Assembly (NCBI GenBank): GCA_946886255.1
Contig: CAMPIG010000004.1
Coordinates: 1 to 47,316 of the forward strand
Source of the DNA: an uncultured Cellvibrio sp.
Lineage (GTDB): Bacteria > Pseudomonadota > Gammaproteobacteria > Pseudomonadales > Cellvibrionaceae
Direction of reading: 5' to 3'
DNA length: 47,316 nucleotides
Shown here in pieces: positions 1 to 7,889 of this stretch (positions within the stretch are counted from its first letter, which is position 1; each line of letters starts with the position of its first letter). The notes under the pieces were generated by a model. The model searched no databases. It saw nothing but the letters and a program-made list of their open reading frames with translations, and was not told where the DNA came from. A program made the position numbers and the translations under genes.

Positions 1-2
1 CA

Positions 3-974
3 GTGGAATATGTCGAGTGGTCGGATAAAGATACGCCCGTCACTGGTCCGGTCACCGTCTGGGAGTCAACGGTAAACGTCGTTACCGGGTCGCTTTCAGT
101 TCCCGTCACAATATTTAACTCGTTCTATGGTTATCGCGTATACGTTTCCGGTGAGGGCGGCGAACCCGAGGGTGATTCACTGGAGGTGGAACTGGAAAGT
201 CTGAGCGGCCAAGGCAGCTTCTCTCCGTTTGTTGTGCGGTCCGATTCGGCCGCGTCCGGCGGACAATATATTTCATGGCCGAACAATGGCAACCAGAACC
301 TGGCTTCTCCTTCGGACAGCGCAACCGGTCAGGTCGCGATTCCGTTTGTACTGTCCGAGTCGGCTGATGTGAGCTTTTCCATTCGAGTCAATATGGCCAA
401 TGCGGATGATGATTCTTTCTATTACAAGCTTGATTCGGGTGCCTGGAGCACGCAAAACAACTCCACCACTAATGGCTGGAATAGTTTAACGCCGGTGGCA
501 TTTAATAATCTTTCGGCCGGCAGTCACACCCTGCGAATACTGAGACGTGAAGATGGTACTGGACTCGACAAGGTCACGCTCACGGCGTCAGCCGGCGAGA
601 TTACCAGCGGGTCGGGATCATCAAGTTCCAGTAGTAGTTTGTCGAGCAGTAGCTCTTCAAGTAGTAGTGCGTCCAGCACGCCCGGTGACACCGGGGTAAG
701 CTGCTCTGTGGGTGACATCAACGACTGGGGGAGTGGTTTCACCGCGAGCTTTACGGTGACCAACAATGGGAGTTCCCCTATCAGCGGTTGGTCTGTCGAT
801 CTGCGTTTTGGTAATTCGATCACCCTTGTAAATTCCTGGAACGCCACTGTTTCAGGCTCGGGCAGTTCGTATACCGTATCCAACGCCAACTACAATGCGG
901 ACGTCGGCCCTGGACAGAGTGCCAGCTTTGGTATGCAGGGCTCGGGTAGTCCTGGAAGTATCCGTTGTGATTAA
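3..974 (+). CDS. C-terminal part of a secreted carbohydrate-active protein with CBM2 (5' truncated)
   Basis: The reading frame is open to the left edge, so this is the 3' part of a larger gene. Visible residues 1-60 are a beta-rich tail of an unidentified domain. Residues about 62-195 look like a beta-sandwich carbohydrate-binding domain of CBM6/CBM35 type. Residues about 203-228 are a serine-rich linker of the kind common in Cellvibrio secreted enzymes. Residues about 231-323 are a CBM2 (CSVGDINDWGSGF start, aromatic residues in GWSVDL and NSWNATV, cysteines near both ends), which in this family binds cellulose or xylan. The catalytic domain lies outside the window, so the activity is unknown. 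A strong terminator follows and no decamer operator is seen nearby, so it is probably not part of the rhamnogalacturonan regulon. Confidence 0.85.
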   Translation: MEYVEWSDKDTPVTGPVTVWESTVNVVTGSLSVPVTIFNSFYGYRVYVSGEGGEPEGDSLEVELESLSGQGSFSPFVVRSDSAASGGQYISWPNNGNQNLASPSDSATGQVAIPFVLSESADVSFSIRVNMANADDDSFYYKLDSGAWSTQNNSTTNGWNSLTPVAFNNLSAGSHTLRILRREDGTGLDKVTLTASAGEITSGSGSSSSSSSLSSSSSSSSSASSTPGDTGVSCSVGDINDWGSGFTASFTVTNNGSSPISGWSVDLRFGNSITLVNSWNATVSGSGSSYTVSNANYNADVGPGQSASFGMQGSGSPGSIRCD

Positions 975-1018
975 CTTTTGACGGGGCAAGCAAGTTAATT
1001 GACTCAACGCCTTTCACA

Positions 1019-1056
1019 AAGCTGCTTGACTCACAAGTCGAGCAGCTTTATTTTTT
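1019..1056 (+). terminator. Rho-independent terminator of the CBM2 gene
   Basis: Arms 1019-1031 and 1036-1048 pair over 13 positions with one G-T wobble around a 4-base loop, followed by TATTTTTT. It separates the CBM2 gene from the convergent DUF1961 gene. Confidence 0.85.
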
Positions 1057-1064
1057 CAGAGCAA

Positions 1065-1826
1065 TTATTTTTCCTCCGCGATTTCCCAGACGCTGAAATT
1101 ACGATAACGAAAGTGGCTCCATTGCATTTGGCGCAGGCCAATTTTTCCACTTCCCAGAGCGGGGCCGGTGTCCACGCCATCTACCACTGGCTCGTTATCT
1201 ACATAATCAATAACCAGGCGCCCATCGATCAATAGACGGATGCGTGCACCCTGTTTTATTAATTTGATTTGATGAATGGCGGTTGAATGTGTTGGAATTC
1301 CTTCGGCGCCGGATTGCAACAAACTGAAGGTATTGTTTTTGCGTAAATTGGCGTGTACTCGCCCCGGTTCGTGCGCGACGTTTGCATAATAAGAAATGTG
1401 ATAGCTCTTTATTTTTCCTTTGGTGTAGTGAGTGAAGGTGCCGTCGCGCGCTGGCAAGGAGGAATCAAAAATATCTTGCCCTCGTTCACCCTTAGCTGCA
1501 AAAAAAACAATTAATAAACCAGAAGCTACCGCGAGATTTTGTACTTCCCAGGTGGCGATGAAGTTTGCCGGAAACTCCTCCGGGCACCAAAACACATGGT
1601 GCTCTGCTTTGTCGGGCGAATACATTTCCAACCAGCCGGCGTGAAATTTTACTCGTGCCGCTCCTTCCATAACCCAATCACGCACGCTGTCTTTCGTACG
1701 CATGTCGGCTTCATACAATAAAGCCCCGGGTTGTGGCAGCGGCATTGAGGAAGGTGTCGCTGCTACAACAGCTAGGGACAGCCAGCAGAGGGTGGGTAAT
1801 AGCGTATGAAAAAGTAGTCGCTGCAT
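1065..1826 (-). CDS. Secreted DUF1961 family protein (YesU-like)
   Basis: About 253 residues. A signal peptide (MQRLLFHTLLPTLCWLSLAV, cleavage near VVAA-TPSS) precedes a single beta-sandwich domain resembling DUF1961, the family of Bacillus YesU, whose gene sits in the rhamnogalacturonan cluster of that organism. No catalytic role is established for the family that I know of; a lectin-like or hydrolase role on RG-I fragments is inference. The frame extends 18 codons upstream, but the start at 1826 is preferred: it has GGTGA at a good distance and begins directly with the signal peptide. It is divergent from the epimerase gene, and the gap contains three 10-bp repeats, so control with the rest of the locus is likely. 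Confidence 0.75.
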   Translation of the reverse strand: MQRLLFHTLLPTLCWLSLAVVAATPSSMPLPQPGALLYEADMRTKDSVRDWVMEGAARVKFHAGWLEMYSPDKAEHHVFWCPEEFPANFIATWEVQNLAVASGLLIVFFAAKGERGQDIFDSSLPARDGTFTHYTKGKIKSYHISYYANVAHEPGRVHANLRKNNTFSLLQSGAEGIPTHSTAIHQIKLIKQGARIRLLIDGRLVIDYVDNEPVVDGVDTGPALGSGKIGLRQMQWSHFRYRNFSVWEIAEEK

Positions 1827-1906
1827 TGTGTATTCACCATGTAGAGAGGTTACGTGGCTGACAGCCGACGCATTCGTCACCCCGCAAAACCTTTGAATGT
1901 CGCTGA

Positions 1907-1936
1907 TCCATCATATACAATCAAAATCGATCATTG
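1907..1936. promoter_or_regulatory. Decamer operator array 1 (DUF1961 / epimerase)
   Basis: ATCA cores at 1910, 1920 and 1930, exactly 10 bp apart. On the minus strand they read AATGATCGAT, TTTGATTGTA, TATGATGGAT. The array lies between two divergent genes. Probable binding site of the DeoR-family regulator encoded at 36445 (inference). Confidence 0.65.
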
Positions 1937-1962
1937 CAAGTCACGAGCAGGATGTGGAGTTT

Positions 1963-2856
1963 ATGAAACCTTTGTTAGGGCTGCGTGCCCACGACTTCGG
2001 CACGTTGCCGCCGGAAGAACTCGCCGTCCGGATCGCCGCCTCCGGCGCAACCTGTGTTCAGTTGGCGCTGGCCAAGGCATTGCCCGGCGGACATATGATG
2101 CCCGCGGAGTTTGGTGATGCAGGTCTGGCAAATATACAAAGCGCATTCAGCCGTAACGGCATTTCAATCGCTGTGGTTGGTTGTTATATCGATACTGTTA
2201 ATCTGGATCTTGATGTGCGGGAATTTTCGTTGCGACGGTTCGAGGCACACATTGCCGCGGCCGCAGCATTAGGCTGTCGAATTATCGGCACGGAAACGGG
2301 TTCTCCAATACCTTATCTAGACCCTACCTCTATGGATCAGTCTGAGGGGCGTGAGCGTGCTTTTCGCATTGCACTTCAGTCATTGAAGCGTTTAATTAAT
2401 TCTGCCGAAGCGCAGGGCAGTTGTGTCGGTGTGGAGGCAGTGGCGGAATATCATGCGCTGTCGACCTTAGAACATGTGCGAATTTTAATTGAACAATGTC
2501 GTTCGCCTGCACTGGGTATTATTTTTGATCCGGTTAATTTAATTCCGCTGGCAGGCGTGGCGGATATGGATGTTTTTCTTGACGAGTGCTTCGCTATATT
2601 TGGTGAACGTATTGTTGCGATACATGCGAAAGATTTTAAAATGGTGCCTGCTGAAAATGGTTTGGTAAAGCTCGGTGACTTGCCGGTAGGCACAACCGGC
2701 GTAATGGACTGGGTTGGCGTATTCGAACGTTTGATTAACATAGGCAAGCAGCATGTGCCTATTTTGCTGGAAGACACCAGCCCTGCACACGCGGTTGATT
2801 CATTCGCCTACCTTCAACGAGCGTGGGATCAGGTCATGGCAAGGCTCGCGGAATAG
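1963..2856 (+). CDS. Sugar phosphate isomerase/epimerase-like TIM-barrel protein
   Basis: About 297 residues without a signal peptide, so cytoplasmic. It has the xylose-isomerase-like TIM barrel pattern: GVEAVAEYH (strand ending in a Glu), GIIFDPVNL (Asp), IVAIHAKDF (His) and ILLEDTSP (Glu), the four-ligand metal site expected of this superfamily. The substrate cannot be read from the sequence; the setting suggests a sugar or uronate derived from rhamnogalacturonan. The frame is open to 1897, but ATG 1963 follows GGAG and gives the usual N-terminus (MKPLLGLRAHDFG). It ends 3 bases before the stop of the convergent transporter gene, with no visible terminator. Confidence 0.7.
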   Translation: MKPLLGLRAHDFGTLPPEELAVRIAASGATCVQLALAKALPGGHMMPAEFGDAGLANIQSAFSRNGISIAVVGCYIDTVNLDLDVREFSLRRFEAHIAAAAALGCRIIGTETGSPIPYLDPTSMDQSEGRERAFRIALQSLKRLINSAEAQGSCVGVEAVAEYHALSTLEHVRILIEQCRSPALGIIFDPVNLIPLAGVADMDVFLDECFAIFGERIVAIHAKDFKMVPAENGLVKLGDLPVGTTGVMDWVGVFERLINIGKQHVPILLEDTSPAHAVDSFAYLQRAWDQVMARLAE

Positions 2857-2859
2857 AAT

Positions 2860-4353
2860 TTATTTTCCGACGTTATTGTTGCCCCACAATTTTTCGTAAG
2901 GCCAACCGGATAAGTCTTCTACCACAGCGCGACTATATTCGCAGGAGGGTTCAGTGGCCCCCGCTTTAAGGTGATTAATTTCCTGCATAAGCACTTCATG
3001 CGTATCTTTGTTTAATTTAAAACGGCTGGCGACGAAGAAACCAAAAAGCAATAACAGTATTGGGCCAATCACCATCACCAGCACGATGGTATGAACCGCT
3101 TCGGGGGATTGCGTGTCGCTGCTCGACATAAAGCCGCCCCATTCTAGTACTATCCCCACAAACATCACCGCGATTGCCTGTGCCGCTTTACGAATAAATG
3201 TCATGACACCGGCAAAACTTCCTTCGCGGCGTTTAGCTGTCACGATTTGGTCAACATCGGCCATGTAGTTATAGACGTTCCAGGGAATGTAATTTAAGGC
3301 ACCGCGCCCCAAACCAGCTAACACTACAGCGCCCAACAGCAGATACATGGAGGGCAATTCCGAAAAAGTCAGAAACAGTACAAGCAAAGCCAAAATACCC
3401 GCAATGTAAAAAGCCACGGCCAAACGATAGGTATAGGACGGGCCTATGCGAATGACTAATGCAATCGCTAATGCAACGGCCAACAGTTGGGCAATATAGG
3501 TATTAGCAATTAATGATGAGGCAATAATCACCGAGCCACCCAGCGCAAACACAATAAAATAGGTGAACGCCGCATTAAAAATATCCTGACTGATATAACC
3601 GCCCAAATACATGCCCAGGTGCAAGCGGAAGGCGCGAATGCGCAGCGTAGAAGAAAGGTTTACAAACACCATCTTGAGCGAATTAAACGCGGAAGTTCTG
3701 GGTTTTTCTGGTTCTTCAATATCCGTTGCGCCTTCGCGCTCCCAGGTAAATAGGTACGTCACCGTAATCACCAGCATAAATGCCAGCGCAAAGATAATAC
3801 CCATGATTAAAAAGGTGTCGGCGTTTTCTTTTCCACCGACGTAATTAACAATCCAGTTAGGCAGTATGCCGGCGAAGATGGCGGAGATTTGACCCGTTAA
3901 AATCCGCGCACCGGCAAACTTGGCTTTTTTGGCGTAATCGTCGGTCATCTCTGCGGCGAGTGTTTCGTAAGGAATTAATACCGAGGCGTAAACCAATTCA
4001 AAAAAGATAAACGTAAATAGATAATACAAATAATGTTGATCGGCCACCCACATAAAAGCGAAGCTCGGTAGCAGTGGAATGGCCGCCAATAAAAAAATGC
4101 GGCGACGGCCAAAGCGGCGGCCGAGCCGGGTTTTACTGAGGCTGTCTGAGATGTGCCCAATCAACGGGCTGGCAACTGCATCGAGGATACGCGCAATGGC
4201 AAAAATAGAGGCGGCTTGTACAGCGGATAAACCACAAAAGGTAGTGTAGAAAAAAATCAACCAGCCGCTGATAACGGCCATGGAGCCTGCGCCCAGAACA
4301 TCGGCCAGCCCATAGGCTACATAATTGCGTTTTTTTATTTCGCGTATCGTCAT
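2860..4353 (-). CDS. GPH-family (MelB-like) sugar:cation symporter
   Basis: 497 residues with about 12 hydrophobic segments. N-terminal features fit glycoside-pentoside-hexuronide symporters: a first helix with GLADVLGAGS, then ARILDAVASPLIGHISD, whose acidic residues are the expected cation/sugar site, followed by the basic loop RLGRRFGRRR. It sits directly downstream of the cytoplasmic GH105 gene, so import of unsaturated rhamnogalacturonan disaccharides is the likely job (inference); hexuronides or other pentosides remain possible. A terminator-like hairpin lies between it and GH105, so expression may depend on partial read-through. No good Shine-Dalgarno sequence is visible at the ATG. 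Confidence 0.8.
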   Translation of the reverse strand: MTIREIKKRNYVAYGLADVLGAGSMAVISGWLIFFYTTFCGLSAVQAASIFAIARILDAVASPLIGHISDSLSKTRLGRRFGRRRIFLLAAIPLLPSFAFMWVADQHYLYYLFTFIFFELVYASVLIPYETLAAEMTDDYAKKAKFAGARILTGQISAIFAGILPNWIVNYVGGKENADTFLIMGIIFALAFMLVITVTYLFTWEREGATDIEEPEKPRTSAFNSLKMVFVNLSSTLRIRAFRLHLGMYLGGYISQDIFNAAFTYFIVFALGGSVIIASSLIANTYIAQLLAVALAIALVIRIGPSYTYRLAVAFYIAGILALLVLFLTFSELPSMYLLLGAVVLAGLGRGALNYIPWNVYNYMADVDQIVTAKRREGSFAGVMTFIRKAAQAIAVMFVGIVLEWGGFMSSSDTQSPEAVHTIVLVMVIGPILLLLFGFFVASRFKLNKDTHEVLMQEINHLKAGATEPSCEYSRAVVEDLSGWPYEKLWGNNNVGK

Positions 4354-4404
4354 GGTGATTATCGCTCATTATTTTTGTTAGTTTGTTGCCGCGCGATGAC
4401 AACA

Positions 4405-4441
4405 AAAGAAAACCCCGCGCTGCAAGCGCAACAGCGGGGCG
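4405..4441 (-). terminator. Hairpin between GH105 and the GPH transporter
   Basis: On the minus strand, CCCCGC (4434-4439) pairs with GCGGGG (4413-4418) around a GC-rich loop and is followed by TTTTCTTTTG. It comes right after the GH105 stop and about 50 bases before the transporter ATG, so it should attenuate the downstream gene. Confidence 0.7.
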
Positions 4442-4450
4442 GCACACTAT

Positions 4451-5557
4451 TTAGATGTAACGGTTCATATACTCCACTAATGCCAGGATCGCCATGGATT
4501 GGCCATAGGGCATGGAGGTGAGGGGAATGTCGCGATAGCCTTGCAAGTCATCAAATACCGGTGTGCCAAAAGAAACCTGCTGCAATTCTCCATCATCGCT
4601 GATATTGGCTAACACGGCTTTGATCGCTTTGACAGCCATGAATTCATAATCAGCGCTCAAGTAGCCTTTGCGTACCGCTTTTAAAATACCGTAAGCAAAT
4701 CCGGCGGCGGCGGATGCTTCCAGATAGGACGATTTATCGTTGATTAAGGTATGCCAGAGGCCGCTGTCGTCTTGAAAACCTTGCAACGCTTTTACTTGTG
4801 CTTCCAGTGTTTCAATTAAAAATAAACGCAGGCTGTCTTCCGGTGGCAGATCGAGCAATTCAATAAATTCCGGGATGGCAATTGTCACCCAACAATTTCC
4901 GCGCGCCCAAAGTGCGTCGGCGAAATTATGGCGGCCGTCAAACGTCCAGCCGTGAAACCACAACCCGGTCTTGCGATCTGCGAGATATTTGGTGTGCAAC
5001 ATAAACTGACGTTTGGCTTCTTCAACATAAGCCGGACGCTTTAATAGCAGGCCGATTTTTGCCAGCGGTAAAACGCACATCATTAAGGTGTCATCCCAGA
5101 TTTGTTGCTCGTTAACTGAATTAAAAACGATATGTTGTAATCCACCTTCTTCGGTGCGCGGCATATCGTTCATTACCCATTCGGCCCACACATCAAGGTA
5201 GGGCAGATAGCTGCGCGTGCCGAGCCGTTCAGCGAGATAAGCAAGGGTGAGAAATGGCGAAACGGTATTGACATTTTTGGTAGGCGTGCCGGCTTCAAAA
5301 CGATTTTTGAACCAGTCCTGCATGATGACCAATGGCTTTTCGTCGCCGGTAATATCCCATAATTTGAGTAAGCCGTAGAGGCCAATACCGTGCGTCCATT
5401 CCCAATCATTCCAGCCTTTGGTGTCGATCACACGACCGTCATCCAGGCGTAAAAGAAATTCGCCGCTGGTATCTTTGATGTTGACGAGATTATCGATCAG
5501 TTTATCGATGGTGCGCGTCAGCTCGGCGCGCGGGATACCTTCTACTGTAGCAACCAT
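4451..5557 (-). CDS. Cytoplasmic unsaturated rhamnogalacturonyl hydrolase, GH105 (YteR/YesR-like)
   Basis: 368 residues, the usual length of GH105, with no signal peptide. GH105 enzymes hydrate the 4,5-double bond left by PL lyases and so release unsaturated galacturonate from rhamnose. The motifs are present: WDDTLMM with D156 at the catalytic Asp position, FHGWTFD with H202 at the substrate-contact His, and the conserved helix start ALWARGNCW. It is the cytoplasmic partner of the exported GH105 at 12199-13554. It is probably cotranscribed with the GPH transporter below it, which would deliver its disaccharide. The 190-base gap upstream holds a three-unit decamer array. Confidence 0.9.
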   Translation of the reverse strand: MVATVEGIPRAELTRTIDKLIDNLVNIKDTSGEFLLRLDDGRVIDTKGWNDWEWTHGIGLYGLLKLWDITGDEKPLVIMQDWFKNRFEAGTPTKNVNTVSPFLTLAYLAERLGTRSYLPYLDVWAEWVMNDMPRTEEGGLQHIVFNSVNEQQIWDDTLMMCVLPLAKIGLLLKRPAYVEEAKRQFMLHTKYLADRKTGLWFHGWTFDGRHNFADALWARGNCWVTIAIPEFIELLDLPPEDSLRLFLIETLEAQVKALQGFQDDSGLWHTLINDKSSYLEASAAAGFAYGILKAVRKGYLSADYEFMAVKAIKAVLANISDDGELQQVSFGTPVFDDLQGYRDIPLTSMPYGQSMAILALVEYMNRYI

Positions 5558-5636
5558 AAAATACTCACATCATGTTATTGGTTTGGCGTTAACAAAGCCC
5601 TGCGTGGAGGGATAATAGCTCCGAACTGTGCCTATG

Positions 5637-5665
5637 TCGATCATATTCAATCATATGTGGTCAAC
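5637..5665. promoter_or_regulatory. Decamer operator array 2 (GH105-GPH unit)
   Basis: Cores ATCA at 5640 and 5650 and GTCA at 5660, 10 bp apart. Minus-strand units: TTGACCACA, TATGATTGAA, TATGATCGAC. It lies about 80 bases upstream of the GH105 ATG, so it can only serve the GH105-transporter unit. TTGACC could double as a -35 element. Confidence 0.7.
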
Positions 5666-5747
5666 ACGACGCATATTTTGTTTGATATAAACCTGCTGGC
5701 CGCATCAAAGGGGTAGGCCATTTCCTACTGATGATGCCCGTTTGTGG

Positions 5748-7631
5748 CTAATGAGGGTCCTTTTGGCGGCTGTGATAGTAATCGCCAAGGACATGAAATG
5801 CCTGCTTGCGTTGTCCTGTTTCTGATATCAACCCTTTGCGATTCCACCCTTCCTGATAAATAGGATGCTCACGGCGTGGCGAGCGGAAATCTTTGAGAAT
5901 CCAGGGTGACATGCCGGAAAGGTTTTTCATCTTGTCTGCCATCAGCAAGGTCTGGCGATAATACTCAGCTTGATACTCTTCCGAGAATTTGAAGAGCTCT
6001 TCGGTGGCATGAACACCCGCTTTGGCATCGGCACCGAATTCAGAGAGTATCAAGGGTTTATTATTTGGCGTAACCCAGCGGATTGATGCGAGATCGCTGA
6101 GCGTGTCATCGCCATACCAGCCGTTGTAGGTGTTGACGGCCAAAATGTCGAGGCTATCGGCAAGCGGATCGTTGATGCGAATTTCAATTTGTTCCGCGAT
6201 GTCTTTACGCTCTACCAATAATGCTGCGCTGATTAAACGCGTGCTATCCATTGATCTCACGCTTGCAGCGAGTTCCTGCAGAAAAATATTTCGATCATCA
6301 GCGACCGGTGTTTCGTTGGCGATACTCCAGATAATAATTGAGGCGCGGTTACGGTCACGGTAAATATTTTCTGCCATCATTTTCTTTGCATTGTGCAGCA
6401 CGTGCGGATTCTTAAAATCTATCGACCAATACACCGGGATTTCGCTCCACAACAGCAAACCCATTTCGTCCGCCAGACGGATGGCTAATTCCGAGTGCGG
6501 GTAGTGGGACAGACGCACGTAATTGCCATTTAATCCTTGTTTAATTTCGTTATACAGCGCGCGGATTGCGTTCTCACTCATGATGCGCCCCGGATTTGCG
6601 CCCAACTCTTCTTCATGCAAGGAAATACCTGCAAGGAAAATGGCTTTGCCATTGAGCAAAATGCGGTTGCCGTCCGCGCTGATGCTCCGAAAACCTATTT
6701 TCTCAGTCAAGGTATCTTCTGCCGCAGAGAACTTAACCCGATAGAGATGAGGATCGTCGGGAGACCAGCGACGTAAAGTTTCAGGTGCTTTGGAGTTAAT
6801 TTTCACAACGCCGCGCGTGTCAGTTTTCAGCTGCAATGTTGTGTGGCTGCCTGGAATCTCGATGCGTACGGATTGATTCGCCCGCTGTGGACCATTCAAG
6901 GTAACGCTGCCGATGAACTCGCCATTTTTATCAAGTTGTAAATAAGCATCATCGATAAATGTTTTTGGTGTAAATACCAGCCGTGGCGTGCGGGTAATAC
7001 CGCCATAGAGATCCCAGTCGGTAATACTGCCGGGGATGCTTTCGCTGTCGTGAAAGCTGTCAACACCAAGGGTGATGCGATTCAGGCCGCTACGCAACAC
7101 GTCAGTTAGTTCAAAAGCAAACGGTGTAAAACCGCCTTTGTGTTCACCGATCTTTTGGCCGTTGAGATACACGTGAGCGTGATAATTAATCGCTTCAAAA
7201 TGCAGAAACGCGCGTTTATTTGGTGATGGTTTAAGTTCAATTTCCTTTTGAAACCAAATCAGCCCGTTGTAATACCGCAGCTCTTCGACTGCCGCATTCC
7301 AGGCGCCGGGAATGCTCATCGTTTTTCCGCGCTGCATGTCGAATTCAAAGAAAGCTTGCGGATTCTTTTGTTCTTCGTCAGCGACGTTAATGTCGCGAAA
7401 GCGCTGCATGCGCGACTTTGCCACCCAGCCATTAATATCAGTCAGGCCGGTGCGGTATAAATCTTTCGAATAAACCCAGTCACCCGCAAGGTTTACATGC
7501 TCGCGAGCATCGACATTGGTCAACAGAATATTGGGTCTTAACGTTTCTGAATCAGGAGCGGCCAGGCTGCTGTTCAATAGCGCGCACGTCAGCAGCATGG
7601 CAATCAATAATCGCGGCGAAAGTGTACACAT
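5748..7631 (-). CDS. GH2 glycosidase with uronidase NxKG motif (beta-glucuronidase/galacturonidase-like)
   Basis: 627 residues from the chosen start. Signal peptide residues 1-24 (MCTLSPRLLIAMLLTCALLN, cleavage near SLAA). Then a sugar-binding jelly roll (about 45-220), an immunoglobulin-like domain (about 225-320) and a TIM barrel. The acid/base is E440 in IWSIANETP; the nucleophile is E531 in LILSEFGAD. Near the C-terminus GWNRKGL (N597-G600) matches the NxKG motif that beta-glucuronidases use to hold the substrate carboxylate, which argues for a uronic acid substrate rather than galactose. The frame is open 31 codons upstream, but ATG 7631 follows AGGAG by 6 bases. It is divergent from PL26 across a four-unit decamer array. 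Likely periplasmic, trimming glucuronate or galacturonate from RG-I or arabinogalactan side chains. Confidence 0.85.
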   Translation of the reverse strand: MCTLSPRLLIAMLLTCALLNSSLAAPDSETLRPNILLTNVDAREHVNLAGDWVYSKDLYRTGLTDINGWVAKSRMQRFRDINVADEEQKNPQAFFEFDMQRGKTMSIPGAWNAAVEELRYYNGLIWFQKEIELKPSPNKRAFLHFEAINYHAHVYLNGQKIGEHKGGFTPFAFELTDVLRSGLNRITLGVDSFHDSESIPGSITDWDLYGGITRTPRLVFTPKTFIDDAYLQLDKNGEFIGSVTLNGPQRANQSVRIEIPGSHTTLQLKTDTRGVVKINSKAPETLRRWSPDDPHLYRVKFSAAEDTLTEKIGFRSISADGNRILLNGKAIFLAGISLHEEELGANPGRIMSENAIRALYNEIKQGLNGNYVRLSHYPHSELAIRLADEMGLLLWSEIPVYWSIDFKNPHVLHNAKKMMAENIYRDRNRASIIIWSIANETPVADDRNIFLQELAASVRSMDSTRLISAALLVERKDIAEQIEIRINDPLADSLDILAVNTYNGWYGDDTLSDLASIRWVTPNNKPLILSEFGADAKAGVHATEELFKFSEEYQAEYYRQTLLMADKMKNLSGMSPWILKDFRSPRREHPIYQEGWNRKGLISETGQRKQAFHVLGDYYHSRQKDPH

Positions 7632-7764
7632 GGTGTTCTCCTGATGCGGGGCGTCCACTCTTGCACAGTCCGCCTGAGCCACCCGGGAATCGCCCATTGG
7701 TTGATAGGACGCCAACTCGGACATAATTATTGGTACGACAAATCATTTCATTTGCCATCGCCAT

Positions 7765-7815
7765 TCGATCATAAATAATCATATGTAGTCAACATGTATC
7801 AATTATGCTATAACT
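7765..7815. promoter_or_regulatory. Decamer operator array 3 (GH2 / PL26-CE12)
   Basis: Cores ATCA 7768, ATCA 7778, GTCA 7788 and ATCA 7798, all 10 bp apart, in the shared promoter gap of divergent genes. Further ATCA cores lie at 7742 and 7819, out of phase. A tentative plus-strand promoter TAGTCA (7786) - 17 bp - TATAAC (7809) overlaps the array, which suits repression by occlusion. Confidence 0.7.
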
Positions 7816-7889
7816 TCGATCATCCTGATCTGCCATTTTAAATAATGAATAACTGAATGCCTCATCGTATGCGTTCGCGGAGTCGATCT

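Noticed and set aside
601..690. Tandem AGT/AGC-rich DNA as a separate repeat element
   Set aside because: It is simply the coding sequence of the serine-rich linker.
999..1235. Plus-strand frame of 78 codons starting in the terminator
   Set aside because: It begins inside a strong hairpin and is mostly the antisense of the DUF1961 gene.
5700..5747. Small hairpin (GTAGG/CCTAC) after the GH2 gene as a terminator
   Set aside because: Only five base pairs and no proper U-tract.
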